A program made the translations under genes and the position numbers. 64,000 nt of DNA from Cohnella ginsengisoli. GTDB lineage: Bacteria; Bacillota; Bacilli; Paenibacillales; Paenibacillaceae. The stretch is taken from positions 186,001-250,000 of the forward strand of contig NZ_JAPDHZ010000006.1 in assembly GCF_029525555.1 (NCBI RefSeq), in the 5' to 3' direction. The notes under the pieces are model-generated. The model did no database searches and was not told the DNA's origin. It saw only the letters and a list, made by a program, of their open reading frames with translations. Each line of letters starts with the position of its first letter. Within the stretch, counting starts at the first letter, position 1. Positions 28,806 to 38,879 of the stretch are shown here, piece after piece.

Positions 28806-30722
28806 GTGCCCAGCGAAGCACGCATCTTCTAACCGGTGAAAGTCCGGTTGCGGGAGGGGCCAAGCCCCCGCGTAGCTAGGATACCTGCGTACGGCGAAAT
28901 CTGTGCGCAGAAGCGTATCGACGAAAGTAACCGTCAGAGACGGTGCGAGCAACAGGTCAGGCCTTAACATGAAATGAATCCTGCCGCGTCGTTAAAAAAG
29001 GCCTCATCAAGAGGGAAAAGAGGAAGCTGAGCCTTGTGAAATTGGGCGAAGGCCATGGAAGCTGTTAGGAACTTGGAGCGACAGCGAAGAATTCTCCGGC
29101 GTATAGGGAGCGGCATGGTCTGAAAGAGGATGCAGTGAACTGGGGAGACCCTCCCCAGCACGAAGTTTTTTTTTCGTAGCGAGATGCTCTATAAGTCGAA
29201 AGGCGAAGTGAGCCATCTGCAGGAAGGGAGTCCGAGGGGCTCATAGTACCGGGGAACGCAGGACAACACAACCGGCGGGAGGGAAGGAGCCCTGCTTTGT
29301 TCAAGCTTTTGGAGGAGGTACGAGTGAGTGAATGCCATCCGGCTAACGACACCCAAGGAAAAAGTTCAACAACTCCGAGAAAAGCTAGGTCATGCGGCCA
29401 AGACAAGCAAGAGCAGAAGATTCCATGCGCTGTACGACAAGGTCTGTCGGACGGATGTGCTATGGGAAGCATGGAGGTGCGTACGAGCCAATAAGGGAGC
29501 GGCAGGCGTGGATGGCGAAACGCTGGCAGATATCGAGAAAAAGGGCGAGTCCCTTTTCGTCGAGGAAGTTCGAGAACGTCTACTCCAGAAACGATACCGC
29601 CCTCAGCCCGAACGACGCCACTATATCCCGAAGAAAGACGGACGCAAGCGTCCGCTCGGCATTCCGACGATTCAGGACCGAGTCGTACAGATGGCGTTAA
29701 AACTGGTGATGGAACCGATCTTTGAAGCGGATTTTCAGGACTGTTCCTATGGCTTTCGACCGAAGCGAAGCGCGAAACAGGCGCTGGAGCGAATCCGCAA
29801 AGCGTGCAACCGCAAAGGCAATTGGGTGGTCGACGTCGACATCCAAGGGTACTTCGACAACATCAACCAAGAGAAGCTGATGAAGCTGGTGGAAATGCGA
29901 ATCAGCGACAGACGCGTACTCAAGCTGATCCGGCAATGGCTCGGGGCTGGAGTGATGGAGGAAGGTAAGGTGAGAAGAAGCGACCTGGGAACGCCGCAAG
30001 GCGGCGTGATTTCGCTTCTACTTGCCAACATCTATCTAAATTACTTCGACCGGCTATGGGGGGAAGCACGGTAAAGAAGTTGGGGAGTTAACGCGGTATG
30101 CCGACGACTTCGTCGTGGTGTGCAAGACAAGGAGGGACGCCCTTCATGCGCAAAAGCTAATTCAAGCGATGATGGAGCGTCTGGGATTGACGCTGCACCC
30201 GGAGAAGACACGGATTGTGGGGCTGTGGACGGGAGAAGAAGGATTCGACTTCCTCGGCATGCACCACCGGAAAACGAAAGCAGAAACGGCACGAAGCCAA
30301 GTGTACTACACGACCCGTCAATGGCTCTGCAAGAAAGCAGAGATGCATATTCGGGAAGTGGTGAAAGAGCGACTGGCGCCGCCAAACATGCGACATTTCT
30401 CGTTCGAGGAACATGTGAAATGGCTCAATCCGAAGATCCAAGGCTGGAAGAACTACTATACAACGTCATACAGCACGAAGTGGATGGCTAAGCTCGACTG
30501 GTACATCCGGCAACGGCTGATGAAATGGTACGCCAAAAAACGCCAGCGAAGGCGCTGGCGCGGTTCAGGCCACGAAGTTAAGATGCTAAGCCAAACACAT
30601 GGACTCAAGACGCTCTTGAAAGTCGCACGCGTATGAATGACGAACATCGGAAAGCCGTATGAGGGAAAACCTCACGTACGGTTTGATGAGGAGGGGCTGA
30701 ATTTATTCAGTCCTTCACTCTA
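28806..30722 (+). mobile_element. group II intron with encoded maturase
   Basis: The 5' end GTGCCCAGCGAAGCACGC is a group II-like start, followed by about 520 nt of structured leader (domain I region, with AACCGGTGAAAGTCCGGT). The open frame for the reverse transcriptase follows. Domain V is at about 30650-30686 (AGCCGTATGAGG-GAAA-CCTCACGTACGGTT), and a domain VI hairpin (GGGCTGAATTTATTCAGTCC) ends in CACTCTA at about 30722. Boundaries are uncertain by a few bases. Location just past a terminator and the lack of an HNH domain in the protein suggest class C, by inference. Confidence 0.88.
29328..30636 (+). CDS. ltrA: group II intron reverse transcriptase/maturase, frame broken at G6 30058-30063
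   Basis: Start GTG 29328 follows GGAGGAGG. Removing one G from the six-G run joins NYFDRLWGK to HGKEVGELTRYADDFV, restoring the catalytic YADD box and 435 residues. RT blocks: IPKKDGRKRPLGIPTIQDRV, CSYGFRPKRSAKQAL, VVDVDIQGYFDNI and GTPQGGVIS. The last is followed by L where most relatives have P (GGVISPLLANIYL). A maturase (X) domain is present (VYYTTRQWLCKKAEMHIREV, then WLNPKIQGWKNYY). There is no C-terminal endonuclease domain. It splices and mobilises the host intron. Confidence 0.92.
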
Positions 30723-30785
30723 GATCAAAAGAGGGAAAATAAAGCTGAAGAACAGGCTCGCCTCGAAGCGAACCCGGCGTACTGA
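30723..30785 (+). other. orphan C-terminal coding scrap downstream of the intron
   Basis: Directly after the intron the plus strand reads DQKRENKAEEQARLEANPAY and stops at 30783-30785. The composition looks like the helical end of a real protein, but no start or upstream partner is visible on the other side of the intron. It may be the 3' remnant of a displaced gene. The rest of 30786-30828 shows nothing. Confidence 0.35.
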
Positions 30786-30828
30786 ACCAAGCATTAACGG
30801 AAATCTTATCCCTGCGAAAACGTCGCCG

Positions 30829-32112
30829 CTAAGCCCCCAACGAACGCGCCGACGGGCGCGAGCCACCCCGGCGATACCAGAGCATCACGGGGAGCAGCAG
30901 CAGGGCCAGCGCGCCGCCCGCAAGCGAGAGGGCGGCGAAGCTCGACAGGGCGACGACAGCGCCGGACAAGGCGCCGCCGGCCGCGCCCGCGAGCGAGATG
31001 AGCACGTCGACGGAGCCCTGCGTCTTGGCGCGCGTGCGGAGGGTCGTCGCGTCGACGATGACGGCCGTGCCGCTGATGAGGCCGAAGTTCCAGCCGAGGC
31101 CGAGCAGCACGAGGCCGAAGATCATCCAGGCCGACGAATCGCCCGGCGCGAACGCGGTGACGAGCGCGGCGCAGAGCAGCGTCACCGCTCCGGCGCAGGA
31201 CATCGCGATGCGCCCGATCTTGTCGACGAGCACGCCGGTCACGAGCGAAGGGAGGAACATCGCGGCGATATGCGCGCCGATCGTCATGCCCACCATGTCC
31301 AGGCTGTGCCCGTGGTGCTTCATATGGAGCGGCGTCATCGTCATGATGGCGGTCATGACGATCTGGGTGATCAGCATGACCGACGCGCCGACGACGATGC
31401 CTCGGCTGCCGGCGCGCTCGGTCGCTGCAGCATCGGCGGCATCGGCGGTTCCGCCGCCCTCGCCCGCGGCAGGCGCCTCCGCTGCGCTCGCCCTGGCGAC
31501 AAGGAACGGATCCGGCCGCAGCAGGGTCGCGAACACGAGGCCCGCCAGCGCGAATGCCGCCGCGGCCAGCATGAAGGGTCCCGCGAGCGGCGGGATGCCC
31601 CAATCGGCGGCGAGCCTGCCCATGGGCGAGACCAGGTTCGGCCCGGCCACGGCGCCGAACGTCGTCGTGACCATCGCGATGCTGACCGCGCGGGCCCGCT
31701 GATGCGGCTCAGCCAGGTCCGTGCCGGCGTAGCGCGCCTGCAAATTGGTGGACGTGCCTGCGCCGTACACCAGCATCGCCAGGAGCAGCAGCGGCAGGCT
31801 GTCCCAGACCGCCGCCGCGACGACGCCCAGCGCGCCGATCGCCCCCGCAAGGAAGCCGGCCGTCAGCCCGGCCCGCCGGCCCAGCCGCTGGGTCAGGCGT
31901 CCGACCGTGAAGGCCGACAGGGCCGAGCCCAGCGTGAACAGCGTCGTCGACAGCCCGGCGAGACCGTCCGAGCCCGTCATGTCCTGCGCCAGCAAGGCGC
32001 CGACGGTGATGCCCGACGCGAGCCCCGCGCCGCCGAACAGCTGCGCGATGACGACGATCGCGAGCGTCCGCTTATGGATAGCCTGCCGTTCCGCCTGCGT
32101 GTATGCCTTCAT
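30829..32112 (-). CDS. MFS transporter (drug-efflux-like)
   Basis: 427 residues from ATG 32112, chosen for TTTGGGGGTACGA upstream; two earlier in-frame starts lack an RBS. Twelve hydrophobic helices are visible, with a central charged loop (residues about 200-230, PDPFLVARASAAEAPAAGEG). The motif A-like loop GRLTQRLGRRAG after TM2 and VDKIGRIAMS in the second half place it in the major facilitator superfamily. Proton-coupled export of a drug or metabolite is likely; the substrate is unknown. It sits after the rhamnoside operon but is separated by a terminator at 32278-32314. Confidence 0.9.
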   Translation of the reverse strand: MKAYTQAERQAIHKRTLAIVVIAQLFGGAGLASGITVGALLAQDMTGSDGLAGLSTTLFTLGSALSAFTVGRLTQRLGRRAGLTAGFLAGAIGALGVVAAAVWDSLPLLLLAMLVYGAGTSTNLQARYAGTDLAEPHQRARAVSIAMVTTTFGAVAGPNLVSPMGRLAADWGIPPLAGPFMLAAAAFALAGLVFATLLRPDPFLVARASAAEAPAAGEGGGTADAADAAATERAGSRGIVVGASVMLITQIVMTAIMTMTPLHMKHHGHSLDMVGMTIGAHIAAMFLPSLVTGVLVDKIGRIAMSCAGAVTLLCAALVTAFAPGDSSAWMIFGLVLLGLGWNFGLISGTAVIVDATTLRTRAKTQGSVDVLISLAGAAGGALSGAVVALSSFAALSLAGGALALLLLPVMLWYRRGGSRPSARSLGA

Positions 32113-32277
32113 TCGTACCCCCAAAGTTAAGTCGTCCTCTTCTTTGCGCATTTGCGTATATGAAATCATACTATGAATCGGTCCCGGACGTCAGGCGAAT
32201 TTTGCGCAGAACAAATTTCCGACTCGTTAACCTTGAACAGCATGGATGCACAAATGAAATCAAGTGAAAAACAAAAA

Positions 32278-32314
32278 ACGAGGCGATCTCTGTACGGAGA
32301 TACCTCGTTTTTTT
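32278..32314 (-). terminator. bidirectional terminator after the rhamnoside operon
   Basis: ACGAGG-CGATCTC pairs with GAGATA-CCTCGT, with T-rich tracts on both strands. It lies 14 bases past the GH78 stop and isolates the MFS gene. Confidence 0.8.
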
Positions 32315-32327
32315 GGACAGTCTTCCG

Positions 32328-34742
32328 TCAAGCCTGCCGCAACTGCAGCCTGCATGCGGCGCGAATCGTTTCTCCGCCCTGCGCTTCCCGTGTCGTCCCG
32401 TCCGGAAGAACGATGTCCACCGGAATGCCGGGCGGGGCATCCACCGATAAAGTAAAGACGTCGCCATCCCGCCGCCAGGCCGTCTTCACGGGTCCGTTCG
32501 GCGTCGGCGTCGTCCCGCTCGCCCAAGCCAGGCCTTCCGGCCTCGGGGCGATCCGGATGCGCGCGAAGCCGGGCGCTCCCGGACGCACGCCGAGCACCGT
32601 CGCGGAAAATTCGTACAGCGGCAGCGCGCTCCACGCATGGCAATCGCTGCGGGGCGTACCATGCGCCATCTCCGGCAGCGTCGTCAGTTCGAGGCCGAGG
32701 AACAGTCTCCAGCGGTCCCATTCCTTGAATGCCAGCTCGTGCAGGCCGCACGATTCCAGCGCGCGCATGGACGCGAATGTCTGCGGCAGCGAGGCAACCG
32801 GCAGCGTATCGTCGGCGAACGTCCGGCGGAGCAGCTCCGCCGCGGCATCGCTGTTAACGGCGCCCGAGAGGACCGCCCGAATCTGCGCATGCACGCTGAA
32901 GTCGCCCGTTCCCGGGCAGTTCGCGTACAGCTGCCGTTCGGCCGACCAGCAGAGCCGGTTAACCGCTTCAATAACCGATTGGGCGCGCGCCCGCAGCTCG
33001 CCGGCCGCATCACGCCAGCCGCCGGCGTCCAGCAGGCCCGCCGCCTTGCGCAATCCCGCGGCGTACATGAGGCTGTGCAGCGTCATCGGACCTTCGTCCT
33101 GCGTCGGCGGAGCGCCGAACGGCCAGCTCTCGACCCAGTCGAAATGCGTCCACAGCTCGTAAGGCAGCATGCCCACGATGCCCTCGGGCGTCCGATACCG
33201 CTCGAACCAGTCAAGCAGCTTCAGCATGGACGCCCGGTACCGGTTCACGTGAGCGATGTCCCCGAAATACCGGTAATGTTCGTCCAGCATGTCGATCCAA
33301 TAGAGGGAGAAGCCCGGAATAACCTGCGCCAGCATGGAAGGGAACCGGCATTGCAGCATGCCGGAAGGCAGCTGGGAGCTATGGAAATCTTCGATCGCCC
33401 TGCGCGCCAGCCGGTCGTCGGTGGTCAAATGGTACGTGTACAGCATCTGCAGCCGCGTATCCATCGTATATTGCAGCTGCTCGTAATACGGGCAGTCCTC
33501 GTACGTTTCGTGCATGCAGCGGCGCAGCGTGTTGAGCGACATGCGCCAGATCTGATTCAGCTCGTCGTCCGAGCAGTCGAACGCGCCCGTCGGCTCCAGC
33601 GGATAGCCGGTCTCCCGGTAGCCGATGCCGTGAAGCGCGATCGGCGCATTCCCGGCCGCGATCTCGACTTGAACATACCGGAACGTCCGAAACCAGAACG
33701 GCTCGTAAACCTCGGGGCACTCCGGCGTGCCAGTGCCGGCAGCCAGGTAGACGTCGGGATCGCCGACCAGCTTGCCGCCTTCGGCCATATTCCGCACGCC
33801 CTTGATCCGTCCTTCGCCGATATCCGACGCATACGGCTCGTAGCATTCCGCGCAGATCAAGCGAATCTCGGCGCCGGCGCCGCCGCTGAAGGCCGCATGC
33901 AGATACCCGGTCGTGAGCAGGCCGGCGTCCAGCTCGAACCGGATCTTTGCCGCCGCAGGCACGATCACGGGTGCCCGCTCCGGACCGCGCATCGCGTCAA
34001 GCGGTTCAATCGCGCATCCCTCGGCACGTACGATACCGGCGAACGCGGTCTCCCGTTCGTAAAGCGGTGGAATCGGACGGGGCTGAAGCGCCCAGCCCAC
34101 GCGTTCTCCATACGGATTGCGCAGGGGCGCGAACGGAACCGCCTGCGGCCAGCCGGCTTCGTCGAATTCCGGCTGCGTCCAGCCGTGCGGAAGCTTCGAG
34201 CCATCGACACGCTCCAGCCCGCCCAGCCACTGGATGAGCTCGCTCGGCTCGTTGGCGTATCCCTCCGCGGCAAAGCACCGCCAGCTGTCGCCCGTATGCA
34301 GCTCCTCTCTGATGCGGCCTCCGGCGTCCGTCAACGCGCCGTCCAGCAGGAAGCCGCCGTTCCATTCGCTCCAGATCGAGATCGGCCCCGAGACGCCCAT
34401 CGTCCAAGGCTCCGTCCCGGCATAATGCACAACTTGGGCCGCGAGCACGTTCGTGCCGTCGCGCAGCAACCCGCCGAGTTCCACCGTCTCGTAAAAGCGC
34501 CGGTTCGCGTCGCCCTTGCAGGGGCCGATCGACACCGATACGCCGTTTAAGAACAGCCGGTATCGGCTGTTCGCGCTGACCAGGACGGTCAATCGCTCAC
34601 CGCGGGCCGCCTGGAACGTCCGGCGAAACAGCGCCATCGTATGGCGGCCCGGCCGGATCTCCCGAACCGGCCCCTCCGTCCAGATCCATTGTCCGCGCCA
34701 GTCGCGGGTATCGTGGGCAAGCAACGCTTCACTTTGCAGCAT
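32328..34742 (-). CDS. GH78 family alpha-L-rhamnosidase
   Basis: 804 residues from ATG 34742, with GGAAGGAG upstream. The N-terminal beta-sandwich region (WIWTEGPVREIRPGRH, ANSRYRLFLNGVSVSIGP) is followed by the (alpha/alpha)6 catalytic domain. That domain carries the conserved acidic motif YEDCPYYEQLQYTMDTRLQ and LPYELWTHFDWVESWPFGAPP, with Glu/Asp residues typical of GH78. The C-terminal beta domain ends DIVLPDGTTREAQGGET. No signal peptide, so it probably hydrolyses rhamnosides after import. It is the last gene of the operon with rhamnose isomerase. Confidence 0.9.
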   Translation of the reverse strand: MLQSEALLAHDTRDWRGQWIWTEGPVREIRPGRHTMALFRRTFQAARGERLTVLVSANSRYRLFLNGVSVSIGPCKGDANRRFYETVELGGLLRDGTNVLAAQVVHYAGTEPWTMGVSGPISIWSEWNGGFLLDGALTDAGGRIREELHTGDSWRCFAAEGYANEPSELIQWLGGLERVDGSKLPHGWTQPEFDEAGWPQAVPFAPLRNPYGERVGWALQPRPIPPLYERETAFAGIVRAEGCAIEPLDAMRGPERAPVIVPAAAKIRFELDAGLLTTGYLHAAFSGGAGAEIRLICAECYEPYASDIGEGRIKGVRNMAEGGKLVGDPDVYLAAGTGTPECPEVYEPFWFRTFRYVQVEIAAGNAPIALHGIGYRETGYPLEPTGAFDCSDDELNQIWRMSLNTLRRCMHETYEDCPYYEQLQYTMDTRLQMLYTYHLTTDDRLARRAIEDFHSSQLPSGMLQCRFPSMLAQVIPGFSLYWIDMLDEHYRYFGDIAHVNRYRASMLKLLDWFERYRTPEGIVGMLPYELWTHFDWVESWPFGAPPTQDEGPMTLHSLMYAAGLRKAAGLLDAGGWRDAAGELRARAQSVIEAVNRLCWSAERQLYANCPGTGDFSVHAQIRAVLSGAVNSDAAAELLRRTFADDTLPVASLPQTFASMRALESCGLHELAFKEWDRWRLFLGLELTTLPEMAHGTPRSDCHAWSALPLYEFSATVLGVRPGAPGFARIRIAPRPEGLAWASGTTPTPNGPVKTAWRRDGDVFTLSVDAPPGIPVDIVLPDGTTREAQGGETIRAACRLQLRQA

Positions 34743-34797
34743 GATGGTCTCCTTCCGTTATCTTAAACATCGTCAGAACGGTCCGCATATCATCCCT

Positions 34798-36033
34798 TTA
34801 CTTCAATCCGGAGGGCGTCGTTTCCTGCTTGCTAACCCTGCCGAGCACCTTCTCGTGCAGCCCGCTCTCCTTGTATGCCCGCATCGGGTCGACCGGCAGT
34901 CCGTCCTCCTCCCGGAACGCGCGCAGCAGCGGCGTTACGTCCTGCTCGAAAGCAGAGCGTACCGCGTCTTCCGCCGCCAGCACGTCCTGCTTCTCCTGTG
35001 CCTCGCGCACCTCGTCGAAGTTGATCAGCAGCGCCTTCGCGTACTGGACCTGGACGTTCAGCACGGAACGGATCATCGCGGGAATTTTCTCTTCGATGTT
35101 GTGGCTCTGGTCGATCATATAGGCGATTCGGTTCGCCGTCGCCGCGATGGCCGGATCCGGATCGCGCATGGCGTCGACAATCTGGTAGAAGATCAGGAAC
35201 AGCTCGTACGGGTTGATCGCCCCGGCGATCAGGTCGTCGTCACCGTATTTGCGGCTGTTGAAATGGAAGCCGCCGAGCTTCCGTTCGTTCAGCAGATAAG
35301 CCACCAGGTGCTCGATGTTCGTCCCCTGCGGGTGGTGGCCCGTATCGACGAGCACCTGGGCCTGCGGGCCGAGCTTGTTCGCCATATTGAACGCCATCCC
35401 CCAATCGGCGAGGTCGGTATGGTAGAAGGCGGGCTCGTAAAACTTGTACTCGATCAGCATGCGCATATCCGGCGCCATCGCGCCGTACGTCGTCTGCAGA
35501 CATTCGCGCATCCAGTTCACCCGCTGCCGGATCGGCGCCTGGCCGGGGTAGTTCGTGCCGTCGGAGAACCACAGGCTCAGCACCTTGGAATCGACGGCCC
35601 TGGCGATATCGACGCATTCGAGCAGATGCTCCGTCGCCTTCCGGCGGATCGCGGCGTCGGTGTTGGTGACGCTGCCGAGCATATATTCCGGCTCCTGAAA
35701 CAGATTCGGATTGATCGCCCCGATCCGGATACCGCGTTCCTCGGCGTAGCCGGTCAACGTCCCATAATCGTCAACCTTGTCCCATGGAATATGGATAGCG
35801 ACGGCGGGACACGCGCCGGTGAACCGGTGCACGGCCGCGGCGTCGTCGATTTTCTCGAGCGTGGTGCGGGCCGCCCCCTTGTAAGGAAACGTCCTGAACC
35901 GGGTGCCTTGATCGGCATAGCCCCAGGAAGGCGTTTCGATCTCAAGCGCTTTCAACCTGCGCCGCACCTCTTGGAGGTCGATGCCCCGCTCCTTCTGGCG
36001 TTCTTCAAAAACAGTATAGGCCTTGTCGGTCAT
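34798..36033 (-). CDS. rhaI: L-rhamnose isomerase (RhaI type)
   Basis: 411 residues from ATG 36033. It matches the Pseudomonas stutzeri-type L-rhamnose/xylose-isomerase-like TIM barrel: TPSWGYADQGTRFRTFPYKG, VAIHIPWDKVDDY, metal/substrate residues in MLIEYKFYEPAFYHTD and VLVDTGHHPQGTNIEH, and KLGGFHFNSRKYGDDDL. It interconverts L-rhamnose and L-rhamnulose and, in characterised relatives, other aldose/ketose pairs. It lies 44 bases after the epimerase and 55 bases before the rhamnosidase. No rhamnulokinase or aldolase is in the window. Confidence 0.92.
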   Translation of the reverse strand: MTDKAYTVFEERQKERGIDLQEVRRRLKALEIETPSWGYADQGTRFRTFPYKGAARTTLEKIDDAAAVHRFTGACPAVAIHIPWDKVDDYGTLTGYAEERGIRIGAINPNLFQEPEYMLGSVTNTDAAIRRKATEHLLECVDIARAVDSKVLSLWFSDGTNYPGQAPIRQRVNWMRECLQTTYGAMAPDMRMLIEYKFYEPAFYHTDLADWGMAFNMANKLGPQAQVLVDTGHHPQGTNIEHLVAYLLNERKLGGFHFNSRKYGDDDLIAGAINPYELFLIFYQIVDAMRDPDPAIAATANRIAYMIDQSHNIEEKIPAMIRSVLNVQVQYAKALLINFDEVREAQEKQDVLAAEDAVRSAFEQDVTPLLRAFREEDGLPVDPMRAYKESGLHEKVLGRVSKQETTPSGLK

Positions 36034-36077
36034 GTCGAGACACCCTTTCCGCCTTGAAAGCTATGGTGATCCGCCCG

Positions 36078-36743
36078 CTACGCAATAACTTCCCTCAGCT
36101 GCTGCGTCAGCCCGTACAGATCCCGTCCCGGCCCGAAGATGCTGGATGTGCCCGCCACGAAAATATCCGCCCCGGCCCGCCGCATCGCCCCCGCGTTCTC
36201 GAAGCTGACGTTGCCGTCGACCTCGATCTCGACGCGGTCATAGCCTCGCTCGGCAAGCCAGGAGCGGAGCCTCGTGATTTTGGCCAGTGTGGCCGGCACC
36301 AGCTTCTGTCCCGCAAAGCCAGGATTGACCGTCATAATCAGCACCATATCGAGATCGTCCAGAACGTCCTCAAGCGATAGAATCGGCGTCGAGGGATTCA
36401 GCGCCACCGACGCCTTGGCGCCAGCCGCCTTAATCTCCTGAAGCGTGCGCTGCAGATGCGGCGTCGCCTCTTGATGGACCGACACGATGTCGCCCTCGCG
36501 CAGCGCGAACAGGCCGAGGTGCCGTTCCGGATGCTCGACCATCAGATGAAGATCGAGCGGCGTGCGCGTCGCCTGCCGGACCGCCCGCACGAAGTCGGGA
36601 CCCAGCGTAAAGTTCGGGACGAACGCGCCGTCCATAATGTCGATATGCAGGTAGTCCACCTGCGCCCGGTCGAGCGCTTCCAGCGTTTGACCCAGATGAA
36701 GAAAATCCGCGCACATGATGGAAGGCGCGATTTTGCCTGCCAT
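36078..36743 (-). CDS. ketose-phosphate 3-epimerase (AlsE-like, ribulose-phosphate 3-epimerase family)
   Basis: 221 residues from ATG 36743 (AAGGAGGAG upstream). The TIM barrel of this family is clear: IAPSIMCADFLHL, HIDIMDGAFVPNFTLGP, LDLHLMVEHPERHL, VALNPSTPI and VEIEVDGNVSFENA. The loop MTVNPGFAGQ has Ala where ribulose-5-phosphate 3-epimerases normally have Gly (NPGFGGQ); GFAGQ is seen in D-allulose-6-phosphate epimerase AlsE. So a 3-epimerase for a ketohexose phosphate is more likely than a pentose-pathway enzyme. It uses metal-coordinating His and Asp residues. Operon position between two dehydrogenases and RhaI supports sugar catabolism. Confidence 0.85.
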   Translation of the reverse strand: MAGKIAPSIMCADFLHLGQTLEALDRAQVDYLHIDIMDGAFVPNFTLGPDFVRAVRQATRTPLDLHLMVEHPERHLGLFALREGDIVSVHQEATPHLQRTLQEIKAAGAKASVALNPSTPILSLEDVLDDLDMVLIMTVNPGFAGQKLVPATLAKITRLRSWLAERGYDRVEIEVDGNVSFENAGAMRRAGADIFVAGTSSIFGPGRDLYGLTQQLREVIA

Positions 36744-36766
36744 AGCGATCTCCTCCTTGCCCGTGG

Positions 36767-37802
36767 TTATGGCTTCACGATGACGCGCATGCCAGCGTGG
36801 CTTTCCGCCGTCCGGATCGCCTCCTCGATATCCGCAAGCGCGAACCGGTGAGAAATGTACTTCTTCATGTCGATCGTCCCGGTATTGATCAGCTCCACCG
36901 CCTTCCGGTGATGGCGCGGCAGCGAACCGTGCGCGCCGTGCACGAAGAGCTCTTTGTAATGGATGATGTTCGTGTCCAGCGCGACGAGCGACTGCCCCTT
37001 CGGCAGCCCGCCGAAGAAGTTCACCCGCGCCCGGTTCTTCGCCATATGAATCGCGTCGACCTGGGCATCCGGCGATGGATTGCATGTAATGACGACGTCC
37101 GCGCCGAGGCCGCCCGTTTCCTGCAGCACCCGCTCGATCGCATTCTCCTCGGACGAGCAGACATATGCGTGGGCGCCGAGCGGCTTCGCCATCTCCAGTC
37201 GGGGGGCGCGACCGGTTGACCAGGACAACCCGCGCGCCCATTTTGAGGCACACCTCAACCAGCATGCAGCCGATCGGCCCCGCGCCGATGACGACCACCG
37301 TATCGCCGATTCGCACATCGGACAGCTCAAGCCCGTTCAGCACGCAGGCGAGCGGCTCCGCGAGCGCGGCCTCCTCGTAGGAGATGCGGTCCGCGATCTT
37401 GTGGATCGGTCCGTACTGCACGACCGTCTTGTTGAGCAGCACATAGTCCGCGAAGCTGCCCGCGAACTGATAGCCCATGGCATAGTTGATCTGGCAGTTG
37501 TTGCCCATCCCCGCTTCGCAAAAGACACATTCCCCGCACGGCACGTCCGCCCCGAGCGAGATCCGGTCGCCCGGCTGAAACCGGCTCACGTTGCGTCCCG
37601 TCTTCACCACGCGGCCCGCTGCCTCGTGACCGAGAATCTGCGGCAGCGACACCCGGTTGTTGCCGTGGCGGTATATGCGGATATCGGAGCCGCAGATGCC
37701 GACCGCCTCGACCTTCATCAGGATGCCGTCGTCATCGGGCTCCGGCAGCGGTACCTCCTTCACCGCCATCCGGCCAAGCTCCTCCAATACGGCTGCTTTC
37801 AT
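36767..37802 (-). CDS. zinc-dependent polyol/sugar dehydrogenase, frame broken at 37201-37206
   Basis: Removing one base from the six-G run joins VVLVNRSRP to RLEMAKPLGAHAYV and gives 344 residues. The medium-chain dehydrogenase signature is present: catalytic zinc ligands in VGICGSDIRIY and GHEAAGRV, a structural zinc lobe CGECVFCEAGMGNNC and the NAD motif VIGAGPIGCMLVEV. It resembles sorbitol/threonine dehydrogenase relatives. The ATG at 37802 overlaps the stop of the next upstream dehydrogenase (ATGA), so the pair is translationally coupled. It oxidises or reduces a polyol or sugar; the exact substrate is unknown. Confidence 0.87.
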
Positions 37803-38858
37803 GCCTCATCCTCCTCCGTTGGATTTACGACCATCACTTTGTTGTAAAATGCGCTGCGGTCCCGCATCATCGCCATGGCGCCCTGCAGCCCGTCGAGCGT
37901 AACCCGGTGCGTCGTCAGCGGCTTCAGGTCGATCTGGCCGGACGCCATGCTGTCCAGCACGAGCCGCCATTCATTCTTGGGCAGGTCGGCATAAGCGGAA
38001 TTCCAGGTGCCTTTGAGCGTCAGCTGCTTGCGCAAAATGTCCCAGTACCCGTTCTGGGTGAGCTTCATCTCGCCCTCGGGGTTGCCCATGAGCACGACGC
38101 GCCCGGATGTCCGCGCGGCGTTGAGGCAGGTCTCCCAGGAGACCGCGTTCCCCGCTCCCTCGACGCAGACGTCGGCGCCCCGGCGGGTAACGCGCCGAAC
38201 CCACGCCGCCGCGTCCTCCTCGCGCGCATTGACCGTATCCGCGAACCCCAGCGCGTTCGCGAACGCCAGCTTATCGGGATCGATGTCGGACAGCAGCACC
38301 CGCGAGGCACCCCAGGCTTTGGCCCAGGCGGCCAGCATCATGCCGATCGGTCCCGCGCCGCTGATAAACACCTGGTCGCCGATATCGACCGTCGCTTGCC
38401 GGAGCGCATGGACGGCGACCGCCGCAGGCTCCGTCATGGCAAGCTCCTCGTAACTCAAATGATCCGGCGCGGGAAGCACGTTCCATACGGGCACGCAGAT
38501 ATATTCGGCGAATGCGCCGTCCCGCCGCGAGCCCATATAATCGTAATTCTCGCACTGCGCGTATTCGCCGACCTCGCAGGACGGACAGCGGAAGCAGGGG
38601 ATCAGCGGGAATACCGCCGCCTTGCGTCCCAGAAGCGCCGGATCCGCCCCTTCGCCGAGTTCCACGATGCGGCCCGCGAACTCATGGCCGGGGATCGTCG
38701 GGAACGTATAGGTGCCCTTACGGAATACGCGGGGGGATATCCGAGCCGCACACGCCGCAGGCGCGTACCTGGAGAAGTACCTCGCCGGGACCCGGCGCGG
38801 GACGCGCCACCTCCTCCGTCCGCAGATCGCCGACCGCATGCAAGACTGCCGCCTTCAT
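37799..38858 (-). CDS. zinc-dependent dehydrogenase, GatD-like, frame broken at 38731-38736
   Basis: The true N-terminus starts at ATG 38858 (GAGGAGAG upstream) and reads MKAAVLHAVGDLRTEEVARP; one base removed from the six-G run links GVCGSDIP to RVFRKGTYTFPTIPGHEF. Repaired length is 352. FPLIPCFRCPSCEVGEYAQC, ENYDYMGSRRDGAFAEYI and ISGAGPIGMMLAAW resemble galactitol-1-phosphate 5-dehydrogenase (GatD). The zinc ligands C, H and E and the four structural Cys are conserved. Coupled to the next dehydrogenase. The physiological substrate within this rhamnoside operon is not obvious. Confidence 0.86.
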
Positions 38859-38879
38859 GGCGCTCTCCTCCTTGGGCAC

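Noticed and set aside
32637..34550. Long plus-strand frame opposite the GH78 gene
   Set aside because: GC-rich antisense openness; the minus frame has clear GH78 motifs.
36078..37802. A single fused dehydrogenase-epimerase protein
   Set aside because: The open fusion arises from an extra base at 37201-37206; the true dehydrogenase stops at 36767 and the epimerase has its own RBS and start.
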